From assembly GCA_023411715.1 (NCBI GenBank), contig JAEYOM010000029.1, forward strand, positions 1 through 31,921: a DNA stretch of 31,921 nucleotides. Direction: 5' to 3'. Positions 15,405 to 23,017 of the stretch are shown piece after piece. The notes beneath the pieces were generated by a model. That model searched no databases. It worked only from the letters and a program-made list of their open reading frames with translations, and was not told where the DNA came from. Made by a program: the position numbers and the translations under genes. Numbering within the stretch: the stretch's first letter is position 1; every line of letters begins with the position of its first letter. Origin of the DNA: Bacillota bacterium. GTDB lineage: Bacteria; Bacillota; Clostridia; Acetivibrionales; DTU013.

Positions 15405-17066
15405 ATGTTAAGCAACTACTTATCAAAAGAAAAGTTCGACAGCTATGAAGATTTCTACGGCAATTTCAAAATATCTGTCCCGGGAGATTTTAACTTCGCT
15501 TACGACGTGGTGGACAGGCTGGCCGAAAAGAGCCCGGATAAAACGGCTATGGTCTGGTGTAACGACCATGGCGAAGAAAAGATCATAAGCTTCGGGGATA
15601 TGAAGTATTACAGCAGTAAAGCCGCGAATTTCCTCAAGTCCCTTGGCGTTAAAAAGGGCGACAGGGTAATGCTCATTCTCAAAAGGCGGTATGAATTCTG
15701 GTATGCCCTGCTTGCGCTTCACAGGATCGGAGCGATTGGCATTCCGGCGACCCATCTGCTGACCTCCAAGGATATCGTCTACAGGTGCAACGCGGCCGGG
15801 ATCAAAATGATCGTTTCCGTCGCCGAACCAGAGGTAATTAAACATATAAACGACTCCAGATGCAAATCCCCAACACTTGAACATATAGCCGGCGTAAACG
15901 GAAAAGTAGACGGGTGGTATGACTTTGACGAAGAGATCGAAAAAGCCTCCCCGGATTTTGCCAGGCCCACGGGGGACGAAGCTATCAGGAATGACGATGT
16001 AATGCTACTTTACTTTACATCGGGAACCACAGGCATGCCCAAAATGGTGCTGCACGATTTTACATATCCTCTCGGACACATTTCCACTGCAAAGTACTGG
16101 CAGTGCGTACAGGAAAACGGACTCCACCTGACGGTTTCCGATACGGGCTGGATGAAGTCCATGTGGGGCAAAATATACGGGCAATGGCTCTGCGGAAGCG
16201 CAGTTTTTACATACGATCATGAGAAGTTCAACCCGAAGGAAATGCTGGAGGTCATGATAAAGCACAAGGTCACAACCTTCTGCGCTCCGCCTACCATCTA
16301 CAGGTTCCTGATCAAGGAAGACCTTACCAAATACGACCTGAGCTGCCTTAAACACTGCGCGATCGCGGGCGAGCCGCTGAATCCCGAAGTTTACTACCAG
16401 TTCCTCAAGGCAACGGGCCTCAAACTAGCGGAAGGCTACGGCCAGACAGAATTGACACTCACAGTGGGCAATTTCCCGTGGATGGAGCCGAAGCCGGGTT
16501 CCATGGGCAAGCCTGCGCCGGGCTACGATGTCGACATAGTAGATGAAAACGGCAATTCCTGCGAGGTCGGCGAAGAAGGACAGATAGTCATCAGGACGGA
16601 TAACGGCAAGCCCTTCGGGATGTTCTCAGGTTACTACAATGATGAAGAAATGAAAAAACAGGTATGGCACGACAACATGTACTTCACCGGCGACATGGCA
16701 TGGCGCGATGAAGACGGCTATCTCTGGTTCGTAGGCAGGGCCGACGACGTAATAAAGAGCTCGGGCTACAGGATCGGGCCGTTCGAGGTAGAAAGCGCGC
16801 TCATAGAACATCCGGCGGTATTGGAATGCGCCATAACGGCGGTACCTGATCCGATAAGGGGCCAGATAGTAAAAGCCTCCGTCATTCTGGCCAAGGGCTA
16901 TACAGGCAGCGACGCGCTTGTAAAGGAACTGCAGGATCACGTCAAACGCGTGACCGCTCCGTATAAGTATCCGAGAGTCATCGAATTCGTTACCGAACTG
17001 CCTAAGACTATCAGCGGCAAAATACGCAGGGTCGAGATCAGGGAAAACGACACGGAAAAGAAATAA
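15405..17066 (+). CDS. AMP-forming acyl-CoA synthetase
   Basis: A 553-residue member of the ANL superfamily, close to acetyl/medium-chain acyl-CoA synthetases. Motifs in order: A3 YFTSGTTGMPKM, A5 EGYGQTE, A7 YFTGDMAWRDEDGYLWFVGR, A8 hinge DVIKSSGYRIGPFEVE and the A10 catalytic Lys in PKTISGKIRR. It activates a carboxylic acid with ATP to an acyl-adenylate, then transfers it to CoA. The start at 15405 has AGAGGT 7 nt upstream; an in-frame ATG at 15375 has no such site. Chain length is not deducible by eye. Co-oriented with the XRE-cupin gene and followed by a hairpin. Confidence 0.92.
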   Translation: MLSNYLSKEKFDSYEDFYGNFKISVPGDFNFAYDVVDRLAEKSPDKTAMVWCNDHGEEKIISFGDMKYYSSKAANFLKSLGVKKGDRVMLILKRRYEFWYALLALHRIGAIGIPATHLLTSKDIVYRCNAAGIKMIVSVAEPEVIKHINDSRCKSPTLEHIAGVNGKVDGWYDFDEEIEKASPDFARPTGDEAIRNDDVMLLYFTSGTTGMPKMVLHDFTYPLGHISTAKYWQCVQENGLHLTVSDTGWMKSMWGKIYGQWLCGSAVFTYDHEKFNPKEMLEVMIKHKVTTFCAPPTIYRFLIKEDLTKYDLSCLKHCAIAGEPLNPEVYYQFLKATGLKLAEGYGQTELTLTVGNFPWMEPKPGSMGKPAPGYDVDIVDENGNSCEVGEEGQIVIRTDNGKPFGMFSGYYNDEEMKKQVWHDNMYFTGDMAWRDEDGYLWFVGRADDVIKSSGYRIGPFEVESALIEHPAVLECAITAVPDPIRGQIVKASVILAKGYTGSDALVKELQDHVKRVTAPYKYPRVIEFVTELPKTISGKIRRVEIRENDTEKK

Positions 17067-17096
17067 GGTCGGCAAATCCGCGACATTTGACGAGGT

Positions 17097-17129
17097 GAAT
17101 GGAAGCGCTGTCAGTCAGCGCCTCCATTC
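17097..17129. terminator. bidirectional hairpin between convergent genes
   Basis: GAATGGAAGCGCTG (17097-17110) and CAGCGCCTCCATTC (17116-17129) form a 13-bp stem with one mismatch and a 5-nt loop. It lies between the ligase stop and the stop of the convergent GyrI-like gene. U-tracts are absent on both sides. Confidence 0.55.
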
Positions 17130-17142
17130 ATACCCTCAAAGC

Positions 17143-17601
17143 CTATTTCAGCAGGAATACCACCTTTGTCAAAAGCTCGCTCTCAGGTACTTCCATTGGA
17201 GAATTGTAGTAGAACTCGTATACGATCCCGGTAGGCTCATGTCCATTTTCGTGAAGCCATGCATTCATGGCATTGTATACGGGCTCCATCTGCGAATACG
17301 GCCCTTTGTACATGCCGGACGCCTGTTTACCCGACGGGATGCTGCCTGCCTTGATATCTCCCCTTCCCGCTATGACCTTTGAAACCGGGAAGCCCATTTC
17401 CACGTCAAGATTCTCCATATCCATATTGTAATACGCTGCAAATGCCGGTCCCGCGGCATTTTCTCCAATTTCCCCGAGATACTGCATCACAGTTCCATAC
17501 GCTTTGCCCAGCTCCTGCGGCAGATTGCCCACCGCTGTCCTTATACGGACAGAAAGCACGGGTTGTTCCTTCTGTTCGGTCAGTTCAAAATTATAATTCA
17601 T
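17143..17601 (-). CDS. GyrI-like / AraC effector-binding domain protein
   Basis: A 152-residue stand-alone small-molecule-binding domain of the GyrI/BmrR effector type: MNYNFELTEQKEQPVLSVR start, MGFPVSKVIAGRGDI central strand and YEFYYNSPMEVPESELLTKV end. Such proteins bind hydrophobic or cationic compounds and some hydrolyse or sequester them. No DNA-binding domain is attached. It lies 50 bp downstream of the WYL regulator in the same direction, and the two may act together, the regulator controlling this effector-binding protein (inference). Start has AGGAGG about 5-7 nt upstream. Confidence 0.85.
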   Translation of the reverse strand: MNYNFELTEQKEQPVLSVRIRTAVGNLPQELGKAYGTVMQYLGEIGENAAGPAFAAYYNMDMENLDVEMGFPVSKVIAGRGDIKAGSIPSGKQASGMYKGPYSQMEPVYNAMNAWLHENGHEPTGIVYEFYYNSPMEVPESELLTKVVFLLK

Positions 17602-17651
17602 GTTATGCCTCCTAAGCTTTTTTCCTGATTATAGCATCAGTAACATGACGC

Positions 17652-18599
17652 CTATATGTCATGTTGCAAGGCATATTTTTCATATATTTTTTTTGCAATT
17701 TCCGAAAGTATGTTACGTATATGCGGAGGGCTGACGACCTCTATCTCATTCCCGAAGCTTAAAAGAAAACCATACAGCCAGTTGTTTTCCGGCAGTTCCG
17801 TCCTGACCCTGATCCTTCCGTCATCGCATTTTTCCGTACCCTCGCCGAACCACTCGACTACGATGTTTTCCATATGCTTTGTAAATAACAGATCAAGCGT
17901 TATGAGGTTCCCGAATTTCTCCCATTCACGATCCTCAGGTTCGAAATAAGGCGATGCTTCTCTGGGTTTGTAGGTTTTTTCACCAAGGGTCAGGCCCTTT
18001 ATCCTGGATATCCTGAAATACCTGAAATCCTCCCTCAGTGCGCACCAGGCATACAGGTACCACTTCTGCGCCTTCAGCAGCAGAGAGTATGGCTCGACGC
18101 TGCGGCTCGTATTATTCCCTTCAGAGTCGACATAGACAAATTCGATTTCACGGTTTGCTTCTATAGCTCTCCTTATCAATGTCAATTTTTTTTTGGTAAC
18201 TGAATTTTCACGCCACGGAGACAGGTCTATTACGAATTGCTTCAGCTTTGTGTTCAGCAGATCGAGCTGATTTGACGGCAGTGCATTTTTCAGCTTCTCC
18301 ATCAGGACCTCGTGGCTTTTACCCGTAATGGCTCCATCGATGCCTTTCAAGGCAGTGATGACCGCAGCCATTTCATCCCCTGTTAGCACGCTTTTATCAA
18401 GGCGGTAACCTTCGGCGATCCCTATACCTCCGTTTGTACCCTGGTAAGTAACGATAGGTATACCCGCAAGGTTGATTGCATCCACATCGCGGAGGATCGT
18501 TCGGACTGAAACGTCGAATTTTTCCGCAAGCTCCTTCGCTTGTACTCTTTCTTTTCTGAGCAGTATGACGAGAATGGCGACAAGTCTGTCGATCTTCAA
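17652..18599 (-). CDS. YafY-type HTH/WYL-domain transcriptional regulator
   Basis: A 315-residue regulator. Residues 1-60 are an HTH_11 winged helix (AKELAEKFDVSVRTILRDVDAI). Residues about 140-210 hold the WYL domain with QKWYLYAWC and FRYFRISRI, the conserved W-Y-L and Arg residues. A C-terminal WCX-like region follows. WYL domains sense nucleic acid or nucleotide ligands in several systems; many clostridial homologues control small resistance or effector-binding genes. It probably regulates itself and the GyrI-like gene downstream. Confidence 0.9.
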   Translation of the reverse strand: MKIDRLVAILVILLRKERVQAKELAEKFDVSVRTILRDVDAINLAGIPIVTYQGTNGGIGIAEGYRLDKSVLTGDEMAAVITALKGIDGAITGKSHEVLMEKLKNALPSNQLDLLNTKLKQFVIDLSPWRENSVTKKKLTLIRRAIEANREIEFVYVDSEGNNTSRSVEPYSLLLKAQKWYLYAWCALREDFRYFRISRIKGLTLGEKTYKPREASPYFEPEDREWEKFGNLITLDLLFTKHMENIVVEWFGEGTEKCDDGRIRVRTELPENNWLYGFLLSFGNEIEVVSPPHIRNILSEIAKKIYEKYALQHDI

Positions 18600-18689
18600 T
18601 ATATCACCGCCTGTATGCCTATTTACCGGTAATCGGCTGTCTGCCGACTATAATGATATCATAACTGCGATGATTTTCCACCGGGATCC

Positions 18690-19628
18690 CTAAAAATCGA
18701 CCAGCAGGTCCTTTTTCCTCTGATCGAGGTCTACCAGCCTGTTATGGATTTCCGCAATGTCGTTGTCAAGCTTACTAACGATCCCGCATATTTTATCGTG
18801 CAGCTCCGACACCCGGCTGTAGTCGTCGCCTATCCTTCTTCGGACATTCAAATCGGTAAAAATGTTATCGAACCAGAAATCGACCGTCCTCGTTGCCGAA
18901 TCGATACCACCGATGCCGGAAATACCGGACAAGCTAATATCCTGCAGCTCCTTCCCAAGGTCCTCCAGCTGTGAATCCAGCCTGTGGAAATCCTCCTCGG
19001 CATTATCTATGTGCTCGTACTTGGCGATATGGCTTATTATACCGCCCCTGCTCAAAGCATCAAAGGTGGCCCAGTTTTCCGCGTCTCTCAGATGCTCCAT
19101 GGCGCTGCCTGCCGTTGAGATAGCCCTTTCGGCAGCGGTCTTCGCCTCTTCCGTCTCGACCAGGCGCTTAGCAAGTGAATCCTGCTCCGCTTCAAGCTCT
19201 TTGTATTTGATTGAGACAGCGCTGTCCGCATTTGATTTTACGGCAGCCTCCCTCTTTTTCAACTCGTCTTCGAATATGCCCTTGTCCCTGTTCAGCTGAG
19301 ATATGCGATTCTCAATTTCGCTCCTCGAAGTTTTCAATTCATTCAGCCTCATATACGCCTTATCATATTCCAGCTTAGCGGCAAGCATTTCATCCGACTC
19401 CTTGTCCAGCTTTTCTTCATACCTGCCGAAATTCTTCAGTAGCAGCGTACGCAGGGAATCCTTCTGCAATTTTTCCACGTCGAGCGATTCAGCCTCGTAT
19501 TTTTTCAACAGACTATTGACGTTTTCATTTGCGGCATTTATTTTATTGCGAATCATTTGAAGCTTTTCCTCGAGCACAGGCAGCGAAGCCAGTTGTTTCC
19601 TCAGCTCGACCATATTAATATTTTCCAT
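18690..19628 (-). CDS. predicted coiled-coil protein of unknown function
   Basis: A 312-residue, highly charged, almost entirely helical protein. Residues 1-190 are heptad-rich, resembling the arms of SMC-type or phage-shock-type proteins. Near 215-250 a Gly-rich break (SLSGISGIGGIDSAT) interrupts the coil, and a further helical part ends the protein. No signal peptide, membrane helix, Walker motif or nuclease motif is present, so it is probably a cytoplasmic scaffold. AAGGAGG lies 6 nt before the ATG at 19628, an excellent site, so the gene is real. It is followed after 90 bp by the WYL regulator on the same strand. Function not recognised. Confidence 0.75.
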   Translation of the reverse strand: MENINMVELRKQLASLPVLEEKLQMIRNKINAANENVNSLLKKYEAESLDVEKLQKDSLRTLLLKNFGRYEEKLDKESDEMLAAKLEYDKAYMRLNELKTSRSEIENRISQLNRDKGIFEDELKKREAAVKSNADSAVSIKYKELEAEQDSLAKRLVETEEAKTAAERAISTAGSAMEHLRDAENWATFDALSRGGIISHIAKYEHIDNAEEDFHRLDSQLEDLGKELQDISLSGISGIGGIDSATRTVDFWFDNIFTDLNVRRRIGDDYSRVSELHDKICGIVSKLDNDIAEIHNRLVDLDQRKKDLLVDF

Positions 19629-19699
19629 AATGTGCCTCCTTCAAATCAGGTATCACCAACTACATCAATTTACGCTGCAACCTGCGGATATGTCTTCCC

Positions 19700-19728
19700 T
19701 TGATTTATCAATCTTCTCAGGATATATT
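19700..19728 (+). promoter_or_regulatory. predicted promoter of the 388-residue protein gene
   Basis: TTGATT (19700-19705) and TATATT (19723-19728) are spaced 17 bp. A perfect palindrome lies about 40 bp downstream in the leader. Confidence 0.5.
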
Positions 19729-19768
19729 AAAATTTAGTAAATGTGGAAACCGCAGTATCGGCCCCTAC

Positions 19769-19784
19769 GTCATAATATTATGAC
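19769..19784. promoter_or_regulatory. 16-bp perfect palindrome, candidate operator
   Basis: GTCATAATATTATGAC is a perfect inverted repeat between the predicted promoter and the gene at 19827. Length and symmetry suit a dimeric regulator binding site; no specific regulator is recognised. Confidence 0.4.
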
Positions 19785-19826
19785 TGTCGGATACAAATAA
19801 TAAATATTACGAAAGAGGTTCTTGCT

Positions 19827-20993
19827 ATGAAAAATTTAAAAAAATACAAAAAAATAATTATAACTACTGCGGTTTTAGCGGCAGTCGCATGCAGTACAAT
19901 CATATTGGCCAATGAATCTGCGACAGACAAAAATGCTCATGAGCTGCCTGCCCTCAGCCAGCAAGCCCATGGGTCGGATAACGACGGCGGTCTGAAAAAG
20001 GGAGGCTTTGCTCAGGGCAGCGAAGGCACTGCCCTGCAGACAACGGACGCAAAACAAGAAAGCCCAACGGCTGATAATAAGACCGGCGGCCAATCAGCAT
20101 CCTCTCAGGTAGGCGTCACAGCTTCAGTCACGCAGGGAGCCACTGCTGTTGCTGCTTCCGGAACTACCGTAGAACTGCTGCCTGCAGCAAGTACAGATCA
20201 GAAGCAGGACGAACAGGCCGTAAGAGCTTTGGTTGAAAGCTTCGGCAAAAAGCTTCAGATGGTTCCCCTCCTGGCTCCGAAGGAAACTGTAGCTAAAAGC
20301 ATTAAGAAAAATTACAGCGATTTTGTGACACACGAATTACTGCAAAAGTGGATAGCCGACCCGCAGAACGCGCCCGGCCGCGTGGGCTCCAGCCCATGGC
20401 CCGACCGCATCGATATACTCGGTATTGAAAACGGCGGAAATGACCAATATTTTGTCAGAGGAGAGATTATCGAGATCAGCAGTATTGAATTTGTACATGG
20501 CGGAGCAGCAGCCAAGCGTCCGATTGAGCTCACGGTTCAAAAGGTTGACGGCCGCTGGCTCATCAGCAGCGTCACTTTCGGTGATTATGTAAAGCGCGGC
20601 CCCGTCAAATACGAAAACAAACAATACGGCTTCGATTTTTATCTGCCCGAAGACTGGAAGGGCTACTCCATCATTGAAGAGAAATGGGAAGGCAGGTCCG
20701 GCGCTGACCTCGTCGAAACCGGCCCGCAGCTATTTATACGCAACCCGGCCTGGACGCAGAAGGATCCTCATCAGGATATCCCGGTAATGGTCTTTACCAT
20801 CGAACAGTGGAATGCACTGCAAAACGAAAAGTTTTTCGTCAGCGCAGCGCCCATAGGTCCCAGCGTGCTTGGCAGCAACTCCAAATACGTCTTTGCGCTT
20901 CCGCCCCGCTACAATTACGCCTTTCCTACGGGTTACGAGGAAGTGGAGGAAATCATGAACAGCAGCCCTCTATGGCCGTGTTGTTGTTGTTGA
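19827..20993 (+). CDS. secreted or membrane-anchored protein of unknown function, altered C-terminus
   Basis: A 388-residue protein. Residues about 9-28 are a signal anchor after a very Lys-rich start. Residues about 35-125 are low-complexity Gln/Ser/Ala/Thr. A folded region follows: about 130-255 is an NTF2-like/DUF4829-like pattern (QAVRALVESFGKK...DGRWLISSVTFGDY), and about 258-380 is a second domain (YGFDFYLPEDWKGYS, PVMVFTIEQWNAL, PPRYNYAFPTGYEEVEEI). As I remember them, relatives end a few residues later in a short basic or aromatic tail. Here the frame ends in WPCCCC, encoded by a TGT/TTG repeat, next to degenerate DNA. The last ~10 residues are therefore probably not original. AGAGGT precedes the ATG. 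Confidence 0.7.
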   Translation: MKNLKKYKKIIITTAVLAAVACSTIILANESATDKNAHELPALSQQAHGSDNDGGLKKGGFAQGSEGTALQTTDAKQESPTADNKTGGQSASSQVGVTASVTQGATAVAASGTTVELLPAASTDQKQDEQAVRALVESFGKKLQMVPLLAPKETVAKSIKKNYSDFVTHELLQKWIADPQNAPGRVGSSPWPDRIDILGIENGGNDQYFVRGEIIEISSIEFVHGGAAAKRPIELTVQKVDGRWLISSVTFGDYVKRGPVKYENKQYGFDFYLPEDWKGYSIIEEKWEGRSGADLVETGPQLFIRNPAWTQKDPHQDIPVMVFTIEQWNALQNEKFFVSAAPIGPSVLGSNSKYVFALPPRYNYAFPTGYEEVEEIMNSSPLWPCCCC

Positions 20994-21108
20994 TCTTCAA
21001 CTCCCGAAGATTTTTTGTTAGTTCCTCGCCGATTAATCCGATGTCTCCTGTTCCCGAACGGTCTTTAAAGACCAGTCGGAAAAGTTGCAGAAATTCACGT
21101 AGTTTCAA
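20953..21108 (-). CDS. possible 51-residue orphan protein (TTG start)
   Basis: A minus-strand frame begins at a TTG preceded by AGGAGG with 7-nt spacing and encodes a basic helical protein (starting KLREFLQLFRLVFKDRSGTG after the initiator). It overlaps the last 41 bp of the 388-residue gene on the other strand. It directly follows a frameshifted remnant reading the same way, so it may be the last gene of a decayed mobile segment. Not recognised. Could be a chance frame, but the ribosome site and the composition argue for past coding. Confidence 0.4.
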   Translation of the reverse strand: MKLREFLQLFRLVFKDRSGTGDIGLIGEELTKNLRELKINNNNTAIEGCCS

Positions 21109-21126
21109 TGGCAGCCCTCCTAAAAA

Positions 21127-21323
21127 TCAAAATTTTGTATAATCAAACTCCTGCTGAAAGGCGGTTTCCCTCTGTTCACCGCGGATTTCATTGACCGCGC
21201 GGTAAAAGCGTCATCGTCCATAAATGTTCTTAGTCTATCCTGACTTCTGGTATTAGCGTAATCCAGCCCTCGCTTACGTGCCAGCCTTTCGATTTTCTTA
21301 ATGTCATATTTCTTTAAAGAATT
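21127..21323 (-). pseudogene. frameshifted coding remnant
   Basis: Two overlapping minus-strand frames read as protein. One runs KKYDIKKIERLARKRGLDYA and on through LRTFMDDDAFTAR. After a shift near 21190 the reading continues AVNEIRGEQRETAFQQEFDY, ending TKF and a stop just before the AGGAGG of the 51-residue frame. An in-frame TGA lies at its upstream end (21324-21326). This looks like the C-terminal end of a decayed gene of unknown family, perhaps from a phage or conjugative element. Confidence 0.35.
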
Positions 21324-21639
21324 TCAAAGCCGCTTTACGTCTGAGGATTTACACCGCGATACCAAATTGTCAGATTACCTGCTTGAAAATTCCTACCCCA
21401 CCGCAAGAATTTTTTAAACGAGGGATGGTAACCGATTTTTCTCCTATGAAGGCATCCAAATTTTGGTTCGCGAATGGGTTGACGGAAAGACTTGCAGTGA
21501 GGGGAAAGAGCGATCAGAGGGCGGAATCCCTAATCTTTTTGCCAAAATTCCGCCGCCTGAACCCCTCTACCGCCGGATTGTTAGCGAAAAGATGATGCCG
21601 GAGCGGAAATATGAAGAGAAACGGGGAAATATAGAATAA
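21301..21639 (+). pseudogene. 113-codon frame with one in-frame TAA, decayed gene remnant
   Basis: From the ATG at 21301 a frame reads 38 residues (FKEFQSRFTSEDLHRDTKLS part), meets a TAA at 21415-21417, and continues in the same frame for 74 codons (SYEGIQILVREWVDGKTC, IPPPEPLYRRIVSEKMMPER) to the stop at 21637. The composition is protein-like on both sides of the stop. No ribosome site precedes the ATG, so the true 5' end may be lost. Family not recognised. It overlaps the minus-strand remnant by about 20 bp, so at most one is genuine there. Confidence 0.35.
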
Positions 21640-21683
21640 AAGGCTACTGCAGGCAGCAGGGGCGAATTGCGTTAAACAGAGCA

Positions 21684-21730
21684 AAAAAGCGCTGTCATAG
21701 AAATCAAAATCGACTATGACAGCGCTTTTT
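21684..21730. terminator. strong bidirectional terminator
   Basis: AAAAAGCGCTGTCATAG (21684-21700) and CTATGACAGCGCTTTTT (21714-21730) are perfect 17-bp inverted copies around a 13-nt loop, with A/T tracts at both ends. On the minus strand it ends the LacI-family gene (stop at 21746); on the plus strand it would stop transcription from the remnant region. Confidence 0.85.
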
Positions 21731-21745
21731 GATAATGTCTCCCGG

Positions 21746-22732
21746 TCAGCAGCTCTTTCTGAAAACGGGCTTACCATTCACATAAACGGTTTTGGCCGTT
21801 TCCCTTCCCATAAGCACCCGCTCCTGCAGCAGGCTGAGGGCGGAATCACAGAGCAGCGGAATGTCCACATGAAATGTGGAGAGCGGAGGGGACACATATT
21901 TGGCAATGCTGACATCGCCGATACTGAAAAAAGCGACCCGTTTAGGAATTTCCCAGTTTCGTTCGTTAAAAGCCTGCAGGATTCCTACGGAAAGCGTATC
22001 GCTTGCCACACAGAACGCCGTCGGCATATTGTCCCCCAGTTGGTCAATGGCCTTCAGGCCCAGGCGATAACCTTCCTGAACCGAAAGCGTATCCGTAATA
22101 AACAGATTTTCTTCTTTCAGAACGTTATAATACTTGGCGCTTCCCCGGAACGACCATTCGCAGATATCCATGACAGGCTTCCCGGCCTGGGTGAAATCCG
22201 TCCGACCGATGAAGCCCAGGTTCTTATATCCCTGCGCCACCAAATAGTCTACCATCTGGATAATGATGGAGTTGAAATTGGGCTGCACCGAGTCAAAGCA
22301 CTTATCGTCGGCAGAACTGTTGATGAAAATGCCGTCTGGGGTAATCTGTTTGAGAAAATCCAGTTCATCGGCGTTAAGCCAGCCGATCGCGATAAAGGCC
22401 CGTGTGTTTTTGCTAACGGATTCGATTCCGTCCGCCTTGTTGTACAAGGTGATTTTAATATTGCGGTCGGATGCCTGGGATTCCAGTTTGGTAAGGATTG
22501 TCTTATAATACGTTTCCTCAATTTCCTCCTGATGCACGGGCCAATAGAGAAGTGCCACGTCGCTTATCGGGGGATACACGTTCTTTTTTTGGTAACCCAG
22601 ATCCTTTGCCGCCTGAAAAATAGCCTGCTTTGTTTCGCAGCTCACCGATATCTTGGCGTCGTAATTGAGCACTCGGGAAACGGTAGCGGCAGATACACCC
22701 GCCTTTTTCGCAATGTCCTGGATTGTTGCCAT
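21746..22732 (-). CDS. LacI/GalR-family repressor of the galactan locus
   Basis: A 328-residue regulator. Residues 1-60 are a LacI helix-turn-helix and hinge (ATIQDIAKKAGVSAATVSRV). Residues about 62-320 are a periplasmic-binding-protein-like sugar-sensing domain (GFIGRTDFT, AFCVASDTLSVGILQAF, FFSIGDVSIAKYVSPPLSTF). It is divergent from the GH53 gene with 285 bp between them. Regulators in this position control galactan operons (GanR of Bacillus is the closest functional precedent) and release DNA on binding galacto-oligosaccharide. Three symmetric operator-like sites lie in the shared region, one on its own -10. GAGGT precedes the ATG. Confidence 0.9.
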   Translation of the reverse strand: MATIQDIAKKAGVSAATVSRVLNYDAKISVSCETKQAIFQAAKDLGYQKKNVYPPISDVALLYWPVHQEEIEETYYKTILTKLESQASDRNIKITLYNKADGIESVSKNTRAFIAIGWLNADELDFLKQITPDGIFINSSADDKCFDSVQPNFNSIIIQMVDYLVAQGYKNLGFIGRTDFTQAGKPVMDICEWSFRGSAKYYNVLKEENLFITDTLSVQEGYRLGLKAIDQLGDNMPTAFCVASDTLSVGILQAFNERNWEIPKRVAFFSIGDVSIAKYVSPPLSTFHVDIPLLCDSALSLLQERVLMGRETAKTVYVNGKPVFRKSC

Positions 22733-22791
22733 ATATTCTACCTCGCTGTTTTTTTATATCAACATCGCATCGTTGCAGATATGCGTTATTC

Positions 22792-22808
22792 TACGCAATA
22801 TTTTACTA
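22792..22808. promoter_or_regulatory. degenerate LacI-type operator over the repressor's -10
   Basis: TACGCAATATTTTACTA matches 12 of 16 arm positions of the perfect site at 22939-22955. It covers the repressor gene's predicted -10, so it could mediate autoregulation. Confidence 0.4.
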
Positions 22809-22828
22809 AATTATTTATTTAAAATCAA
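22800..22828 (-). promoter_or_regulatory. predicted promoter of the LacI-family repressor
   Basis: On the minus strand -35 TTGATT (22828-22823) and -10 TAAAAT (22805-22800) are spaced 17 bp. Confidence 0.5.
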
Positions 22829-22882
22829 GTTAATTTTACGACTAGATACAATTCACATAAATTCAAATTATCCGTTTATCCG

Positions 22883-22911
22883 TTGACAGTATATAATGAC
22901 GCTGCTATACT
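22883..22911 (+). promoter_or_regulatory. galactan operon promoter
   Basis: A consensus -35 TTGACA (22883-22888) and -10 TATACT (22906-22911) are spaced exactly 17 bp. The start site would be near 22918, inside the first operator-like site. The leader is about 100 nt. Confidence 0.75.
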
Positions 22912-22916
22912 TGTTC

Positions 22917-22933
22917 TAGTAAATACTTTATTT
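22917..22933. promoter_or_regulatory. LacI-type operator, imperfect copy
   Basis: One arm TAGTAAAT is perfect and the other matches 5 of 8 positions of the symmetric site 22 bp downstream. It starts 5 bp after the -10, over the transcription start. Confidence 0.45.
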
Positions 22934-22938
22934 TAAAC

Positions 22939-22955
22939 TAGTAAATAATTTACTA
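22939..22955. promoter_or_regulatory. LacI-type operator, perfect palindrome
   Basis: TAGTAAATAATTTACTA is a perfect 8-bp inverted repeat around a central A. It lies 22 bp (about two helical turns) from the upstream copy, suitable for cooperative binding by the divergent repressor. Confidence 0.65.
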
Positions 22956-23017
22956 ACGAATCGGTACCGATATTCACAGGATGTTCAGGATTTCATAAAC
23001 AGGAGGATCAACACAGT

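Larger units (their letters stand above)
20994..21745. other. 750-bp degenerate region without an intact gene
   Basis: Between the 388-residue gene and the LacI-family gene no intact gene of normal length is present. The stretch holds the two decayed frames and one small frame listed separately, plus the terminator at 21684-21730. No transposase motif, terminal inverted repeat or target duplication could be identified by eye. It marks the left side of the galactan locus. Confidence 0.5.

Noticed and set aside
19735..19742. TAGTAAAT, identical to the galactan operator arm, before the 388-residue gene
   Set aside because: Only one arm is present; an 8-mer match in AT-rich DNA is likely chance.
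21514..21777. 87-codon minus-strand frame before the LacI-family gene's end
   Set aside because: Runs through the perfect terminator hairpin and into the repressor gene; the plus-strand frame reads better.
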